Below are positions 51,524 to 63,081 of a DNA stretch of 64,000 nt, piece after piece; positions within the stretch are counted from its first letter, which is position 1, and each line of letters starts with the position of its first letter. The translations under genes and the position numbers were made by a program. The notes under the pieces were generated by a model. The model had not been told where the DNA came from. It searched no databases and worked only from the letters and a program-made list of their open reading frames with translations. The stretch is from Faecalibacterium sp. I4-1-79 (GTDB lineage: Bacteria; Bacillota; Clostridia; Oscillospirales; Ruminococcaceae). Location: the NCBI RefSeq assembly GCF_023347235.1, contig NZ_CP094467.1, forward strand, positions 1,736,001 to 1,800,000. Reading direction: 5' to 3'.

Positions 51524-52885
51524 TCAGACCTGCAGGTTGCCGCTGGTAGCAGCATCGGTACCGGCAGTGGCGTCAAATTCGTAGTCATTGCCGGGCAGGA
51601 TGGCGTTGAGCAGAATGCCTGCGATAGCAGCCACAGCCAGACCGGACAGGTTGATGGTGACGCTGCCAACGGTAAAGCCAACGCCGCCCACAGAGTTGAA
51701 GCCCAGTGCACACACCAGAATGACGGCGGCAACGATCAGGTTGCGGCTGTTGGTGAAGTCCACGCGGTTCTCCACCACGTTGCGCACGCCGATGGCAGAG
51801 ATCATGCCGTACAGTACGAAGCTGATACCGCCGATGATGCCGGTGGGAATGGTGTTGATGACGGCCTCAAACTTGGGGCTGAAGCTCAGGATGATGGCCA
51901 GCACAGCTGCAATGCGGATGACCAGCGGGTCGTAGATCTTGCTCAGTGCCAGCACGCCGGTATTCTCGCCGTAGGTGGTGTTGGCGGGGCCGCCCAGCAG
52001 ACCGGCCATGGTGGTAGCCAGACCATCGCCCATCAGGGTGCGGTTCAGGCCGGGGTCATTGATATAGTTGTGGCCAACGGTGGCGCTGATGGCGGCAATA
52101 TCGCCAACGTGCTCCATCATGGTAGCCAGTGCGATGGGGATGATGGTGAACAGAGCGCTGATGAACTCCGGGCTGCCGTCAATGGCAAACAGACCCATAG
52201 CCTCCTTGTGCAGGGGGATGCCCAACCATGCAGCCTCGGAGATCTTCTGGAAGTCCACTGCGCCGGTGACCAGTGCCACAGCGTAGGAGACCAGCACGCC
52301 GATGAGGATGGGCAGGATCTTGACCATGCCCTTGCCCCAGATATTGCACACGATCACAGTGCCCAGTGCCACAAAGGCCAGCAGCCAGTTGGACTGGCAG
52401 TTGGTGATGGCAGAGGGAGCAAGGATCAGACCGATGGAGATAATGATGGGGCCGGTGACCACCGGCGGGAAGAACTTCATGATGCGGCGGATGCCAAAAG
52501 TGGAGATCAGCAGGCTGGCCACCAGATAGACCAGACCCGAGAATGCAACGGCAGCGCAGGCGTATGGCAGCATCTTGGTGTTGGCAACGGTCAGGTTGCC
52601 ATTGGCATCAGCCAGCATGGGAGCCACGATGGAAAAGCCGCCCAGATACGCAAAGGAGGAGCCAAGGAATGCAGGCACCTTCTTTTTGGTGATAAGGTGG
52701 AACAGCAGCGTGCCCAGACCGGCACACAGCAGAGTGGTGGAAACGCTCAGGCCGGTGAGCAGCGGCACCAGAACCGTTGCACCGAACATGGCAAACATGT
52801 GCTGCACACCCAGAATGAACATCCGGCCGGTGCCCAGCTTTTTGGCGTCATATACGCCCTTGGAGTAATCGATCTTTTCGCTCAT
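51524..52885 (-). CDS. uraA: NCS2-family uracil permease
   Basis: The 453-residue transporter has about 14 hydrophobic segments in the UraA-like order: FMFGATVLVP-like beginning (MFAMFGATVLVPLL), AFLGSSFAYLGG, and the Glu of MEHVGDIAAIS in the substrate site. GLLGGPANTTYGENTGVLA, the NCS2 signature, follows. Specificity for uracil over xanthine is inferred from these motifs and from the leader. It is transcribed from the promoter at 53106-53134 through a leader peptide and a terminator. Confidence 0.9.
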   Translation of the reverse strand: MSEKIDYSKGVYDAKKLGTGRMFILGVQHMFAMFGATVLVPLLTGLSVSTTLLCAGLGTLLFHLITKKKVPAFLGSSFAYLGGFSIVAPMLADANGNLTVANTKMLPYACAAVAFSGLVYLVASLLISTFGIRRIMKFFPPVVTGPIIISIGLILAPSAITNCQSNWLLAFVALGTVIVCNIWGKGMVKILPILIGVLVSYAVALVTGAVDFQKISEAAWLGIPLHKEAMGLFAIDGSPEFISALFTIIPIALATMMEHVGDIAAISATVGHNYINDPGLNRTLMGDGLATTMAGLLGGPANTTYGENTGVLALSKIYDPLVIRIAAVLAIILSFSPKFEAVINTIPTGIIGGISFVLYGMISAIGVRNVVENRVDFTNSRNLIVAAVILVCALGFNSVGGVGFTVGSVTINLSGLAVAAIAGILLNAILPGNDYEFDATAGTDAATSGNLQV

Positions 52886-52911
52886 AGAAAACCTCCTGTA
52901 CTGTTATTCCC

Positions 52912-52949
52912 AAAAAAAGAGGCATTGCCGTTGAAACAGCAGTGCCTCT
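52912..52949 (-). terminator. leader terminator (attenuator) upstream of uraA
   Basis: The AGAGGCA / TGCCTCT stem (with extra inner GCTG/CGGC pairing) ends in seven T residues, 27 nt before the uraA start. It lies between promoter and gene, so transcripts must pass it. Confidence 0.85.
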
Positions 52950-52954
52950 GAATT

Positions 52955-53020
52955 TCAGGAACAAGACCTCCACACAAAAACGGGAAAGAAGCCGCTATGC
53001 AGTCGCTCATGCTTGAACAT
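52955..53020 (-). CDS. uraA leader peptide, 21 codons
   Basis: The ATG at 53020 follows a strong GGGGAGGAG. The 21-codon peptide contains SGFFPVFVW, encoded by a U-rich run (TTCTTTCCCG then TTTTTGTGTGG). It stops 5 nt before the 5' arm of the terminator. The arrangement is that of E. coli pyrL, whose U-rich PFFFPL segment couples UTP level to pyrBI attenuation. A longer in-frame ORF is excluded because it would begin upstream of the promoter. Confidence 0.7.
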   Translation of the reverse strand: MFKHERLHSGFFPVFVWRSCS

Positions 53021-53105
53021 TGTGCTCCTCCCCTTCTTTTTGTGTTCCTTCCAACAACCGGAACCGCTCCGGCAAGGCAGCAGCGGCGCCGCAGCCTTTT
53101 TGATA

Positions 53106-53134
53106 AGTATAGCAGATTTTGGGCTTTCCAGCAA
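53106..53134 (-). promoter_or_regulatory. uraA promoter
   Basis: On the minus strand, TTGCTG, a 17-bp spacer and TATACT; divergent from the nifS-like promoter 40 bp away. Confidence 0.75.
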
Positions 53135-53173
53135 GGTGTTGACAGCTTTTTCTTGCCTGTTAGGCTGCGGGGG

Positions 53174-53202
53174 TTGCGCTTTTGGACGGAATGCCCTATA
53201 AT
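53174..53202 (+). promoter_or_regulatory. promoter of the cysteine desulfurase gene
   Basis: TTGCGC, a 17-bp spacer and a perfect TATAAT, about 55 nt upstream of the start. Confidence 0.7.
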
Positions 53203-53256
53203 AGAGCCTGCTCTTATTTCCTACCATTATAATGTGTTGATATTACAGGAGGCTTT

Positions 53257-54378
53257 ATGCTCTATCTGGATTACTCTGCCAACACCCCTGTGGACGAGGC
53301 GGTGCTGCAATGCTTCTGTGAAGCAGAGCGGCGTTACCCGGGCAACGCCAACGCCCACCATCAGGCAGGCGCTGCCGCAAAGGCTGCTATAAACGAGGCG
53401 ACCCGCAGCATTGCCCGCTGTCTGGGCGCACCGCCTGCGGGCATCATCTACACCTCCGGCGCAAGCGAAGCCAACAACCTTGCTGTAAAGGGGCTAGCGG
53501 CGCTGGGGCGTGCGGCAGGCAGGCACATCCTCTCTACTCCGCTGGAGCATTCGTCCGTCAGCGGCAGCCTAGAGGCACTACAAAAGCAGGGGTACGAGGT
53601 AGAGCTGCTGGACATCCTGCCGGACGGCACGGTGGACCTTGCAGACCTGAAAAACCGGCTGCGCCCGGACACTGTGCTGGTGGCTGTGACTGCCGTAGAC
53701 AGCGAACTGGGCGTAGTGCAGCCCATTGCGGAAATTGCAGAGCTTTTAAAGGCATATCCCAACTGCCATTTCCATGTGGACGCCACGCAGGCTGTGGGGA
53801 AAATTCCCGTACAGTTTGAGGGTGTGGACACCATGAGCCTGACAGCCCATAAGTTTTACGGGCTCAACGGCATCGGTGTACTGGTAAAACGGCTGGGACT
53901 GGCACTGCCGCCCCTCATTCATGGTGGAGAGAGCACTACTCCCTACCGCAGCGGCACACCTACCGTAGCGCTGGCTTGTTCGCTGGCGCTGGCCTTGGAA
54001 AAGGCTACTGCGGAGCTTCCCGCCCGCGCCGCAACAGTCCGCAGGCTGAACGATCGACTGCGTGCAGAACTTTCCCGCTATCCAAAAATGCGCATCAACA
54101 GCCCGGCAAACGCTGTGCCGCATATCCTGAACCTGAGTGTGCAGGGCGTAAAGGGCACCGTATTCCAGCGGGAGCTGGACGCACGCGGGGTGTGCGTCTC
54201 GGTCAAATCTGCCTGTTCGTCCGATGGACTGCCCTCCCGCGCGGTGCTGGCGGTCAGTCAGGACCGGCGCAACGCCCTTTCCTCCTGGCGCATCAGCCTG
54301 AGCCATCTTACCACAGAGGAGGAAGTGACCGGCTTTCTGCACGCCTTTGCAGACTGCTATAACACCCTGACCCGGTAA
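53257..54378 (+). CDS. cysteine desulfurase (NifS/IscS family)
   Basis: A PLP enzyme releasing sulfur from cysteine for Fe-S clusters or tRNA thiolation. The 373 residues begin MLYLDYSANTPVDEAV. The PLP lysine is in SLTAHKFYG (about residue 198), and the catalytic Cys in VSVKSACSSDG (about 319). GGAGG lies 5 nt before the ATG. It stands alone, with no iscU or thiI next to it. Confidence 0.92.
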   Translation: MLYLDYSANTPVDEAVLQCFCEAERRYPGNANAHHQAGAAAKAAINEATRSIARCLGAPPAGIIYTSGASEANNLAVKGLAALGRAAGRHILSTPLEHSSVSGSLEALQKQGYEVELLDILPDGTVDLADLKNRLRPDTVLVAVTAVDSELGVVQPIAEIAELLKAYPNCHFHVDATQAVGKIPVQFEGVDTMSLTAHKFYGLNGIGVLVKRLGLALPPLIHGGESTTPYRSGTPTVALACSLALALEKATAELPARAATVRRLNDRLRAELSRYPKMRINSPANAVPHILNLSVQGVKGTVFQRELDARGVCVSVKSACSSDGLPSRAVLAVSQDRRNALSSWRISLSHLTTEEEVTGFLHAFADCYNTLTR

Positions 54379-54423
54379 AGGAGCTGTGAAACAAAGCCGT
54401 TTGTAACTGCCATAAAGAAACAA

Positions 54424-54460
54424 AAAGACCTTCCCGCTCTCCGGAACGGGAAGGTCTTTA
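54424..54460. terminator. bidirectional terminator between nifS-like gene and tuf
   Basis: Perfect AAAGACCTTCCCG / CGGGAAGGTCTTT arms between converging genes. Confidence 0.9.
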
Positions 54461-54502
54461 TAAATTGCTAGTTAGCCTTGGAACTTACGTTCAAAGACAA
54501 AA

Positions 54503-55705
54503 TCACTCAATGATCTTGCCAACAACGCCGGAACCAACGGTACGGCCACCCTCACGGATAGCGAAACGCAGGCCCTCTTCCATAGCAACAGGGGTCAGCA
54601 GCTCAACGTGCATCATGACGTTATCGCCGGGCATGCACATCTCGGTGCCTTCGGGCAGGGTGATGATGCCGGTCACGTCGGTGGTGCGGAAGTAGAACTG
54701 AGGACGATAGTTGGAGAAGAACGGGGTGTGACGGCCGCCTTCGTCCTTGGTCAGGACGTAGACCTGAGCCTCAAAGACGTTGTGGGGGTGCACAGTGCCG
54801 GGCTTAGCCAGAACCTGGCCACGCTCGATCTGGGTACGATCAACACCACGCAGCAGAGCGCCGATGTTATCGCCAGCCTCAGCGAAGTCCAGAGACTTAC
54901 GGAACATCTCCAGACCGGTGATGGTGGTGTTCAGACGATCGGGCTTGATGCCGACGATCTCCATAGCGTCGCCAACCTTGGCGATACCACGCTCAACACG
55001 ACCGGTAGCAACGGTACCACGGCCAGAAATGGTCATGACATCCTCGATGGGCATCAGGAAGGGCTTATCCTCCTCACGATCCGGGTTGGGGATGTAGGAG
55101 TCAACAGCATCCATCAGCTCCTTGATGCAAGCGTAAGCGGGATCCTCGGGATCGTTGGGAGCCTCCAGAGCCTTCAGAGCGGAACCACGAATGATCGGGG
55201 TGTCGTCGCCCGGGAAGTCGTACTCGGTCAGCAGCTCACGGATCTCCATCTCAACCAGGTCCAGCAGCTCTTCGTCGTCGACCATATCGCACTTGTTCAT
55301 GAACACAACGATATAGGGCACGCCGACCTGACGAGCCAGCAGGATGTGCTCACGGGTCTGGGGCATGGGACCATCGGTAGCAGCAACGACCAGAATAGCG
55401 CCGTCCATCTGAGCAGCACCGGTGATCATGTTCTTAACGTAGTCAGCATGGCCCGGGCAGTCAACGTGAGCGTAGTGGCGCTTCTCGGTCTGGTACTCAA
55501 CGTGAGCGGAGTTGATCGTGATACCACGAGCACGCTCCTCAGGAGCCTTATCGATGTTAGCGTAGTCCATGAACTCTGCATCACCCTTCAGAGCCAAGTA
55601 CTTGGTGATAGCAGCGGTCAGAGTGGTCTTGCCGTGGTCAACGTGACCGATGGTGCCGATGTTAACATGCGGCTTAGAACGGTCGAACTTTGCCTTTTCA
55701 GCCAT
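54503..55705 (-). CDS. tuf: elongation factor Tu
   Basis: EF-Tu delivers aminoacyl-tRNA to the ribosome. The 400 residues show [11 protein letters not shown] (G1), [12 protein letters not shown] (G3) and NKCDMVDD (G4), then the barrel domains with [16 protein letters not shown]. It lies downstream of fusA with its own promoter and a terminator hairpin between them. Confidence 0.98.
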   Translation of the reverse strand: MAEKAKFDRSKPHVNIGTIGHVDHGKTTLTAAITKYLALKGDAEFMDYANIDKAPEERARGITINSAHVEYQTEKRHYAHVDCPGHADYVKNMITGAAQMDGAILVVAATDGPMPQTREHILLARQVGVPYIVVFMNKCDMVDDEELLDLVEMEIRELLTEYDFPGDDTPIIRGSALKALEAPNDPEDPAYACIKELMDAVDSYIPNPDREEDKPFLMPIEDVMTISGRGTVATGRVERGIAKVGDAMEIVGIKPDRLNTTITGLEMFRKSLDFAEAGDNIGALLRGVDRTQIERGQVLAKPGTVHPHNVFEAQVYVLTKDEGGRHTPFFSNYRPQFYFRTTDVTGIITLPEGTEMCMPGDNVMMHVELLTPVAMEEGLRFAIREGGRTVGSGVVGKIIE

Positions 55706-55783
55706 TGGAATATCCTCCCTTAATTTAGGTTTTGATATTGGTTACAACAACCCTGCAAAATGCAGACATTGCACTGCAAGGCT

Positions 55784-55812
55784 ATTCTACTAAATTTGCC
55801 CTGTAAAATCAA
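55784..55812 (-). promoter_or_regulatory. tuf promoter
   Basis: On the minus strand, TTGATT, a 17-bp spacer and TAGAAT. The CTGTAAAA / TTTTACAG dyad at 55801-55824 overlaps the -35. Confidence 0.7.
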
Positions 55813-55826
55813 GTGCTTTTACAGGA

Positions 55827-55860
55827 AATTTTGCCGGAGTTACACTACCCCGGCAAAATT
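55827..55860 (-). terminator. hairpin after fusA
   Basis: Perfect 11-bp arms (AATTTTGCCGG / CCGGCAAAATT) with a short T run on the minus strand. Possibly a partial terminator between fusA and tuf. Confidence 0.55.
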
Positions 55861-55877
55861 CTTATGCTTTACAGCGC

Positions 55878-58004
55878 TTAGCCCTTGGTACGGCCAGCAA
55901 TGATCTGGTCAGCAATGTTCTTGGGAACCGGCTCGTAGTGAGAGGGCTCCATAACATACTGGCCACGACCCTGAGTCTTGGAACGCAGGTCGGTAGCGTA
56001 GCCGAACATCTGAGCCAGAGGCACAAATGCGTTGATACGCTGGGTACCGGCCATAGCCTCCATGCCCTGGATCTGACCACGGCGGGCGTTCAGGTCACCG
56101 ATAACATCGCCCAGATACTCATCGGGAACGATAACAGCAACCTTCATGATGGGCTCGGTGATGATGGGATCAGCCTTGCGCATAGCATCCTTGAATGCCA
56201 TGGAACCTGCGATGGAGAAGGCCATTTCAGAGGAGTCGACCTCATGATAAGAACCATCCCACAGGGTGACCTTGACATCAACAACAGGATAGCCTGCCAG
56301 AACGCCGGACTTCATAGCACCCTGAATACCGTTGTCGATAGCAGGGATGTATTCCTTCGGGATAGCGCCGCCAACGATGGCGTTGACGAACTCGTAACCC
56401 TTACCGGGCTCGTTGGGCTCGATTTTGATCTTAACGTGACCGTACTGGCCCTTACCACCGGACTGACGTGCGTACTTGGTCTCCTGGTTGGCCTCCTTGC
56501 GGATGGTCTCACGGTAAGCAACCTGGGGAGCACCCACGTTTGCCTCAACCTTGAACTCACGCAGCAGACGGTCAACGATGATTTCCAGATGCAGCTCGCC
56601 CATACCAGCAATGATGGTCTGGCCGGTTTCTTCATCGGTGTAGGTCTTGAAGGTCGGATCCTCTTCGGCCAGCTTTGCCAGCGCGATGCCCATCTTCTCG
56701 TTACCAGCCTTGGTCTTAGGCTCAATGGCAACGCGGATAACGGGCTCGGGGAACTTCATGGACTCCAGAATGATGGGATGATTCTCATCACACAGAGTAT
56801 CACCAGTGGTGGTGTTCTTCAGACCAACAACAGCAGCGATATCACCTGCGTAGCAGCAGTCGATATCCTTGCGGTGATTGGAGTGCATCTGCAGGATGCG
56901 GCCCATACGCTCCTTGTTGTCCTTCACGGAGTTGTAAACAGTAGTACCTGCCTCAACCTTACCGGAGTACACACGGAAGTATGCCAGCTTACCAACAAAC
57001 GGGTCGGTAGCGATCTTGAAAGCCAGAGCTGCGAAGGGAGCGTCGTCAGAAGACGGACGGGTCTCCTCTTCCTCAGTCTCGGGATTCACGCCCTTGATGT
57101 CAGGGACATCGGTAGGAGCGGGCATATAGTCAACGATAGCGTCCAGCAGCTTCTGCACACCGCGGTTCTTGTAGGAAGAACCGCAGACAACGGGAACCAG
57201 CGTGTTAGCGATGGTCTCCTTGCGGATCGCAGCCTTCAGCTCGGCACGGGTGATCTCCTCGCCCTCAAGGTACTTTTCCATGAGCTCTTCGTCGTTCTCA
57301 GCAACAGCCTCGATCAGGATGTTGTGATACTCCTCAGCCTGCTCACGCATATCCTCGGGAATGGGCTCGGTACGCATATCGTTGCCCATGTCATCGTAGT
57401 AGACCTCAGCGTTCATATCGACCAGGTCAACGATACCACGGAAGGTATCCTCCTGACCGATAGGCAGCTGGATGGCCACGCCGTTGGCGTGCAGACGATC
57501 ATGCAGCATCTTGATGCAGCGGAAGAAGTCAGCACCCATGGTGTCCATCTTGTTGACATACACCATACGGGGGACTTTGTATTCATCAGCCTGACGCCAA
57601 ACGGTCTCAGACTGAGGCTCGACACCACCCTTTGCGGCCAGAACGGTCACAGAACCGTCCAGAACGCGCAGAGAACGCTGGACCTCAACAGTGAAGTCAA
57701 CGTGGCCCGGAGTGTCGATAATGTTGATGCGGTGACGATTCTTCTTGAACGCAACCGGATCCTTCTGGGTCTCGGAGTGAGACCAGTAGCAGGTGGTAGC
57801 AGCGGAAGTGATGGTAATACCACGCTCCTGCTCCTGAACCATCCAGTCCATGGTGGCGCCGCCATCGTGGACCTCACCGATCTTATGGTTGATACCGGTG
57901 TAGTACAGGATACGCTCGGTAGTGGTCGTCTTGCCGGCATCGATATGAGCCATAATGCCGATATTTCTCGTCATCTGAAGAGAAACTTCTCTGGGTGTAG
58001 CCAT
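55878..58004 (-). CDS. fusA: elongation factor G
   Basis: EF-G drives translocation. The 708 residues carry [12 protein letters not shown] (G1), the switch block [21 protein letters not shown] (G3) and [10 protein letters not shown] (G4), followed by the other four domains (GMGELHLEI in domain III; domain V with [13 protein letters not shown]). The str-operon position after rpsG is conserved. Confidence 0.98.
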   Translation of the reverse strand: MATPREVSLQMTRNIGIMAHIDAGKTTTTERILYYTGINHKIGEVHDGGATMDWMVQEQERGITITSAATTCYWSHSETQKDPVAFKKNRHRINIIDTPGHVDFTVEVQRSLRVLDGSVTVLAAKGGVEPQSETVWRQADEYKVPRMVYVNKMDTMGADFFRCIKMLHDRLHANGVAIQLPIGQEDTFRGIVDLVDMNAEVYYDDMGNDMRTEPIPEDMREQAEEYHNILIEAVAENDEELMEKYLEGEEITRAELKAAIRKETIANTLVPVVCGSSYKNRGVQKLLDAIVDYMPAPTDVPDIKGVNPETEEEETRPSSDDAPFAALAFKIATDPFVGKLAYFRVYSGKVEAGTTVYNSVKDNKERMGRILQMHSNHRKDIDCCYAGDIAAVVGLKNTTTGDTLCDENHPIILESMKFPEPVIRVAIEPKTKAGNEKMGIALAKLAEEDPTFKTYTDEETGQTIIAGMGELHLEIIVDRLLREFKVEANVGAPQVAYRETIRKEANQETKYARQSGGKGQYGHVKIKIEPNEPGKGYEFVNAIVGGAIPKEYIPAIDNGIQGAMKSGVLAGYPVVDVKVTLWDGSYHEVDSSEMAFSIAGSMAFKDAMRKADPIITEPIMKVAVIVPDEYLGDVIGDLNARRGQIQGMEAMAGTQRINAFVPLAQMFGYATDLRSKTQGRGQYVMEPSHYEPVPKNIADQIIAGRTKG

Positions 58005-58028
58005 GAAATTAACCTCCTACAGAACAGA

Positions 58029-58499
58029 TCAATAACGGAAATGTGCGAAAGCCTTGTTAGCTTCTGCCATCTTGTGAGTGTCCTCACGCTTCTTCACGGC
58101 GTTACCAGTGTTGTTGGCAGCATCCATGATCTCAGCAGCCAAACGCTGTGCCATGGTCTTCTCACCACGGGTGCGGCTGTAGGCAGTCAGCCAGCGCAGA
58201 CCCAGAGTCTCGCGGCGAGCGGGGCTGACCTCCAGGGGGACCTGGTAGTTAGCGCCACCAACACGGCGGGTCTTGCACTCGAGGCTGGGCATGATGTTCT
58301 CCATCGCCTTCTCGAAAGTCTCCAGAGGATCGTTGCCGGTCTTTTCCTGAATCATGGAGAAAGCTTCGTAAACGATCTTCTGAGCGACGCCCTTCTTGCC
58401 ATCCAGCATGACGCTGTTGACCAGGCGGGTGACCATCTTGGAATTGTAAATAGGATCAGCTAAGACATCGCGCTTAGCAATGTTACCTCTTCTAGGCAT
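58029..58499 (-). CDS. rpsG: 30S ribosomal protein S7
   Basis: The start at 58499 gives 156 residues beginning [20 protein letters not shown]. The conserved [13 protein letters not shown] and [10 protein letters not shown] blocks are present. Standard str-operon position between rpsL and fusA. Confidence 0.97.
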   Translation of the reverse strand: MPRRGNIAKRDVLADPIYNSKMVTRLVNSVMLDGKKGVAQKIVYEAFSMIQEKTGNDPLETFEKAMENIMPSLECKTRRVGGANYQVPLEVSPARRETLGLRWLTAYSRTRGEKTMAQRLAAEIMDAANNTGNAVKKREDTHKMAEANKAFAHFRY

Positions 58500-58658
58500 C
58501 TTTCTTCCCTCCTTCACAGAATGATATCATCGGTACTCGAAAGTAATAAAACTCCCGTTGTGTCACAAAGAGCTGACCTTACATAAACCGTTACCCTCCG
58601 CTTTTAAGCGGACTTGTTATTTATATAAAGGAAAGCCGTTTATGGCGGTTGTCCTCAA

Positions 58659-59087
58659 TTACTTCTTTGCAGCACCGGCCTTAGGACGCTTTGCGCCGTA
58701 CTTGGAGCGGGCCTGATTACGGCCTGCCACACCCTGAGTATCCAGGGTACCACGGATGATGTGGTAACGCACACCGGGCAGGTCCTTAACACGACCGCCA
58801 CGGATCAGCACGACGGAGTGCTCCTGCAGGTTATGGCCGATACCGGGAATGTAAGAGGTGACCTCGATACCATTCGTGAGGCGGACACGAGCAACCTTAC
58901 GCAGAGCAGAGTTAGGCTTCTTGGGGGTCATGGTACGAACTGCAGTGCAGACACCACGCTTCTGGGGGCTGCTCAGATCAGAGTACTGCTTTTTCTGAGA
59001 GTTATAAGTCTTCTGCAGAGCGGGAGCGGTGCTCTTGGTAGTCAGGACCTCACGGCCTTTGCGTACAAGCTGGTTAAAAGTAGGCAT
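58659..59087 (-). CDS. rpsL: 30S ribosomal protein S12
   Basis: S12 lies at the decoding centre. The 142 residues keep [14 protein letters not shown] and [13 protein letters not shown], with Lys at the usual streptomycin-resistance positions, so a sensitive allele is indicated. First gene of the str operon, behind a TTGACA promoter. Confidence 0.97.
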   Translation of the reverse strand: MPTFNQLVRKGREVLTTKSTAPALQKTYNSQKKQYSDLSSPQKRGVCTAVRTMTPKKPNSALRKVARVRLTNGIEVTSYIPGIGHNLQEHSVVLIRGGRVKDLPGVRYHIIRGTLDTQGVAGRNQARSKYGAKRPKAGAAKK

Positions 59088-59175
59088 TTTGTTTCTCCTT
59101 TCTTAATGATGAACATCGGAAGCATTTTCCGACTTTTTTGCCGCACTATCCCCGTGAGGGACGCGCAACAGTTAT

Positions 59176-59204
59176 ATAATACCCTCTTTGCAGCCGGATG
59201 TCAA
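59176..59204 (-). promoter_or_regulatory. str operon promoter (rpsL)
   Basis: On the minus strand, a perfect TTGACA, a 17-bp spacer and TATTAT. The strongest -35 match in this end of the window. Confidence 0.85.
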
Positions 59205-59311
59205 CAGTTTTTGCAAATTTTTTTGTATTTATTCCAGATTTTTTCTTTTGGGCAGTTTTCGGCAGAAAATATGACTTTTCCTCCCCTGCTGCGCTGCTTT
59301 ATGCACGCAAA

Positions 59312-59345
59312 AACCGCCCCGCAGGCTTTCGCCCACGGAGCGGTT
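59312..59345 (-). terminator. terminator of rpoBC
   Basis: AACCGCTCCG / CGGGGCGGTT arms (one mismatch) followed by TTTTTG on the minus strand, after rpoC. It separates rpoBC from the str operon. Confidence 0.8.
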
Positions 59346-59380
59346 GTGTTTAACGGATCAGATCCTGACGGATGCTGCGC

Positions 59381-62300
59381 TTACTGTGCGGAGGCAGCCA
59401 GCTCGGCTGCGACCTCGGCGTCGCGCTCAGCCTCACGGTTCTTCAGATCCTCACGCACCTCCGGCAGACCGGTACCGGCGGGGATCAGCTTACCGATGAT
59501 GACGTTCTCCTTCAGACCGGACAGCGGGTCGACCTTGCCCTTGATGGCGGCCTCGGTCAGCACGCGGGTGGTCTCCTGGAAGGATGCAGCGGACAGGAAG
59601 GAGTCGTTGGCCAGAGCAGCCTTGGTGATGCCCAGCAGTACCTGCTGGTACTCCACCAGCTTCAGGCCCTCTTCGCCTGCATCAATGCGCTTCTGCAGAT
59701 CCGCATTGATGTTCTCCACCTCCAGACGGCTTGCCAGAGCACCGCCGATCAGGTTGGAGGAGCCGGAGTCGGTCACACGCACCTTGCGGCACATCTGACG
59801 GACGATGACTTCGATATGCTTATCGTTGATCTCAACGCCCTGCAGACGGTAGACTTTCTGGACCTCGTTGATCAGGTAGTTCTGCACGTCCTCCAGACCC
59901 TTGATGGCCAGAATATCCTGCGGGTACAGCACGCCCTCGCGGGTGATGATGTCGCCCTTCTCCACACGGTCGCCGGGCATCACGCGGGCATGCTGGGTGA
60001 ACGGGATGGAGTAGCTCTTGACTTCCTCTGCACCGTTCTCGTCCTTGCCGGTGACCTTGATGACCACGTTCTTCTTGGTGTCGTCCTGAGAGACCACACC
60101 GGAGATCTCGCTCATGATGGCCATACTCTTGGGACGGCGGCTCTCGAACAACTCCTCAACACGGGGCAGACCCTGTGTAATATCCTCGGCAGATGCGATA
60201 CCGCCGGTATGGAAGGTACGCATGGTCAGCTGAGTACCGGGCTCACCGATGGACTCTGCGGCGATAACACCGACAGACTCGCCCAGACGAACCGGCTCGC
60301 CGTTGGCCATATCGGAGCCGTAGCAGCGTGCGCAGACGCCGGTCTTTGCACGGCAGGTCAGCAGGCTGCGGATCTTCAGGCGGGTGATGCCGGCTGCCTC
60401 GATCTCGTTGGCATCGTACAGGTCGATCATCTTGCCCTCGGGCACGATGACCTTGCCGGTGATGGGGTTGACCACATCGCCCACGGCAAAACGGCCGATC
60501 AAACGCTCGCGGAAGCTCTCGATCTTCTCCTTGCCCTCGTGGATCTCAGAGACCCACAGGCCATCGGTAGTGCCGCAGTCGATCTCGCGGACGATGACGT
60601 CCTGAGAAACATCGACCATGCGGCGGGTCAGGTAACCGGAGTCGGCGGTACGCAGAGCGGTATCGGCCAGACCCTTACGAGCACCACGGGCAGAAACGAA
60701 ATATTCCAGAATATTCAGACCTTCGCGGTAGTTTGCACGAATGGGCATCTCGATGGTGTGACCGGCGGTGTTTGCCAGCAGGCCGCGCATACCAGCCAGC
60801 TGCTTGATCTGGTTCATAGAACCACGAGCACCGGAGTCTGCCATCATATAGATCTCGTTGTCCTTGGGCAGGTTGTCTGCCAGAGCCTTAGAGACCTTAT
60901 CGGTGGTCTTCTGCCAGATATCGATGGTCTTGTTGTAACGCTCGTTATCCGAGATCAGACCACGGTTGAACAGCTTGCCGACCTTGGCGATTTCCTTGTC
61001 AGCCTCAGCGATCAGCTCCTGCTTCTGGGGCGGGATCACAGCATCGCACACAGCCACGGAGATTGCGGACAGGGTGGAGTACTTATAGCCCTGTGCCTTG
61101 ATGGCATCCAGCATCTTAGCGCACTTGCGGGTGCCGTTGCGGGTCATGCAGCGGGAGATGATCTCAGGCAGGGTCTTTTTGGTCACGCGGAAGCTGACCT
61201 CGTACTCCAGCCAGTGCTCGGGATCGGTACGATCCACATAGCCCAGATTCTGGGGAATAGGATTGTTAAAGATGATGCGGCCGGCGGTGGCATCCACCAG
61301 ACCGGTGCGCTCCACGCCGTCAATGGTCATGGTGCGGCGCACCTTGATGGGTGCGTGCAGGGTGATGACGTGCTCGGCGTAAGCCATCAGAACCTCGTTC
61401 TCATCACGGAACACCTTGCCTGCGCCCTCATCGTTCTCGCGGACGGTGGTCAGGTAGTAGCTGCCCAGGATCATATCCTGCGTAGGCACGGTAACAGGTG
61501 CGCCGTCAGAGGGCTTGAGCAGGTTGCCGGAAGCCAGCATCAGCATCTTGGCCTCACGGCAGGCATCCTCGCTCAGGGGCAGATGGACTGCCATCTGGTC
61601 GCCGTCGAAGTCGGCGTTAAATGCGGTACAGGCCAGCGGGTGCAGTTTGACGGCACGGCCTTCCACCAGCACGGGGTTGAAGGCCTGAATGCCCAGACGG
61701 TGCAGTGTAGGTGCACGGTTCAGCAGCACGGGGTGACCCTTGATGACGGTCTCAAGGCTGTCCCAGACTTCGGGCTTTGCGCGCTCGACCATCTTACGGG
61801 CGGACTTGATGTTGTTGGCAATGCCCTTCTCCACCAGATCCTTCATGACAAAGGGTTTGAACAGCTCCAGAGCCATTTCCTTAGGCAGACCGCACTGATC
61901 CATCTTCAGCTCAGGGCCGACAACGATAACGGAACGACCGGAGTAGTCAACACGCTTGCCCAGCAGGTTCTGACGGAAACGGCCCTGCTTGCCCTTCAGC
62001 AGATCGGAAAGGCTCTTCAGTGCGCGGTTGTTGGGGCCGGTGACCGGACGGCCGCGACGACCGTTGTCGATCAGGCTGTCCACAGCCTCCTGCAGCATAC
62101 GCTTCTCGTTGCGCACGATGATGTCGGGAGCGCCCAGCTCCAGCAGACGGCGCAGACGATTGTTGCGGTTGATGACGCGGCGGTACAGGTCGTTCAGGTC
62201 GGAAGTGGCAAAGCGGCCGCCATCCAGCTGGACCATGGGGCGCAGGTCAGGCGGCAGCACAGGCAGCACATCCATGACCATCCACTCGGGGCGGTTGCCG

Positions 62301-62953
62301 GAGATGCGGAAAGCCTCGACAACTTCCAGACGCTTGAGGATACGCACACGCTTCTGGCCGGAGGACTTTTCTACCTCGGCGGTCAGCTCAGCGCTCAGCT
62401 GATCCAGATCGATCTCCTTCAGCAGGGTCTGGACAGCCTCGGCGCCCATAGCAGCCTCGAACTCGTCGCCGTAGCGATCGCGCATTTCGCGGTATTCCTT
62501 CTCGGTCAGCAGCTGCTTCTTGTCCAGCGGGGTCAGACCGGGATCGGTGACGATATAGCTTGCAAAGTACAGCACCTTTTCCAGCAGGCGGGGGCTGATG
62601 TCCAGCATCAGGCCGATGCGGCTGGGGATGCCCTTGAAGTACCAGATGTGGCTCACAGGAGCGGCCAGCTCGATGTGACCCATACGCTCACGGCGAACCT
62701 TGGCCTTGGTGACCTCGACGCCGCAACGATCACACACCTTGCCCTTGTAACGGATACGCTTGTACTTGCCGCAGTGGCACTCCCAGTCCTTGGTAGGTCC
62801 AAAAATGCGCTCGCAGTACAGGCCGTCACGCTCCGGTTTCAGGGTGCGGTAGTTGATGGTTTCGGGCTTTTTGACCTCGCCGTAGCTCCAAGCGCGGATC
62901 TGCTCCGGGGAGGCAAGGCCGATTTTAATGGAATCGAAAACGTTGTTTTCCAT
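59381..62953 (-). CDS. rpoC: RNA polymerase beta' subunit
   Basis: The 1190 residues begin with the zinc finger ([20 protein letters not shown] read at about 59-79 in two parts) and contain the catalytic [12 protein letters not shown]. The rim cysteines are in [13 protein letters not shown]. The trigger-loop region [16 protein letters not shown] follows. The length is typical of Clostridia. It ends in an Ala/Glu-rich tail and is 128 nt downstream of rpoB. Confidence 0.98.
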   Translation of the reverse strand: MENNVFDSIKIGLASPEQIRAWSYGEVKKPETINYRTLKPERDGLYCERIFGPTKDWECHCGKYKRIRYKGKVCDRCGVEVTKAKVRRERMGHIELAAPVSHIWYFKGIPSRIGLMLDISPRLLEKVLYFASYIVTDPGLTPLDKKQLLTEKEYREMRDRYGDEFEAAMGAEAVQTLLKEIDLDQLSAELTAEVEKSSGQKRVRILKRLEVVEAFRISGNRPEWMVMDVLPVLPPDLRPMVQLDGGRFATSDLNDLYRRVINRNNRLRRLLELGAPDIIVRNEKRMLQEAVDSLIDNGRRGRPVTGPNNRALKSLSDLLKGKQGRFRQNLLGKRVDYSGRSVIVVGPELKMDQCGLPKEMALELFKPFVMKDLVEKGIANNIKSARKMVERAKPEVWDSLETVIKGHPVLLNRAPTLHRLGIQAFNPVLVEGRAVKLHPLACTAFNADFDGDQMAVHLPLSEDACREAKMLMLASGNLLKPSDGAPVTVPTQDMILGSYYLTTVRENDEGAGKVFRDENEVLMAYAEHVITLHAPIKVRRTMTIDGVERTGLVDATAGRIIFNNPIPQNLGYVDRTDPEHWLEYEVSFRVTKKTLPEIISRCMTRNGTRKCAKMLDAIKAQGYKYSTLSAISVAVCDAVIPPQKQELIAEADKEIAKVGKLFNRGLISDNERYNKTIDIWQKTTDKVSKALADNLPKDNEIYMMADSGARGSMNQIKQLAGMRGLLANTAGHTIEMPIRANYREGLNILEYFVSARGARKGLADTALRTADSGYLTRRMVDVSQDVIVREIDCGTTDGLWVSEIHEGKEKIESFRERLIGRFAVGDVVNPITGKVIVPEGKMIDLYDANEIEAAGITRLKIRSLLTCRAKTGVCARCYGSDMANGEPVRLGESVGVIAAESIGEPGTQLTMRTFHTGGIASAEDITQGLPRVEELFESRRPKSMAIMSEISGVVSQDDTKKNVVIKVTGKDENGAEEVKSYSIPFTQHARVMPGDRVEKGDIITREGVLYPQDILAIKGLEDVQNYLINEVQKVYRLQGVEINDKHIEVIVRQMCRKVRVTDSGSSNLIGGALASRLEVENINADLQKRIDAGEEGLKLVEYQQVLLGITKAALANDSFLSAASFQETTRVLTEAAIKGKVDPLSGLKENVIIGKLIPAGTGLPEVREDLKNREAERDAEVAAELAASAQ

Positions 62954-63081
62954 GAAACGAACCCTTTCTTAATCTCTAGTTGTCTCGATGATACAGGCGG
63001 CTTTTCTGTTGCAGGATTACAAGCACTTCTCCCCTGCCGCAGCACGCGGCCAAGGGGCGAAGGCTGTGTTCAATATCCAAA

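Noticed and set aside
52955-53227. 90-codon frame that includes the uraA leader peptide
   Set aside because: Its start lies upstream of the uraA promoter, so the transcript would not include it. The ATG at 53020 has the real ribosome binding site.
55938-58463. 841-codon open frame antisense to fusA and rpsG
   Set aside because: Shadow of two highly conserved genes.
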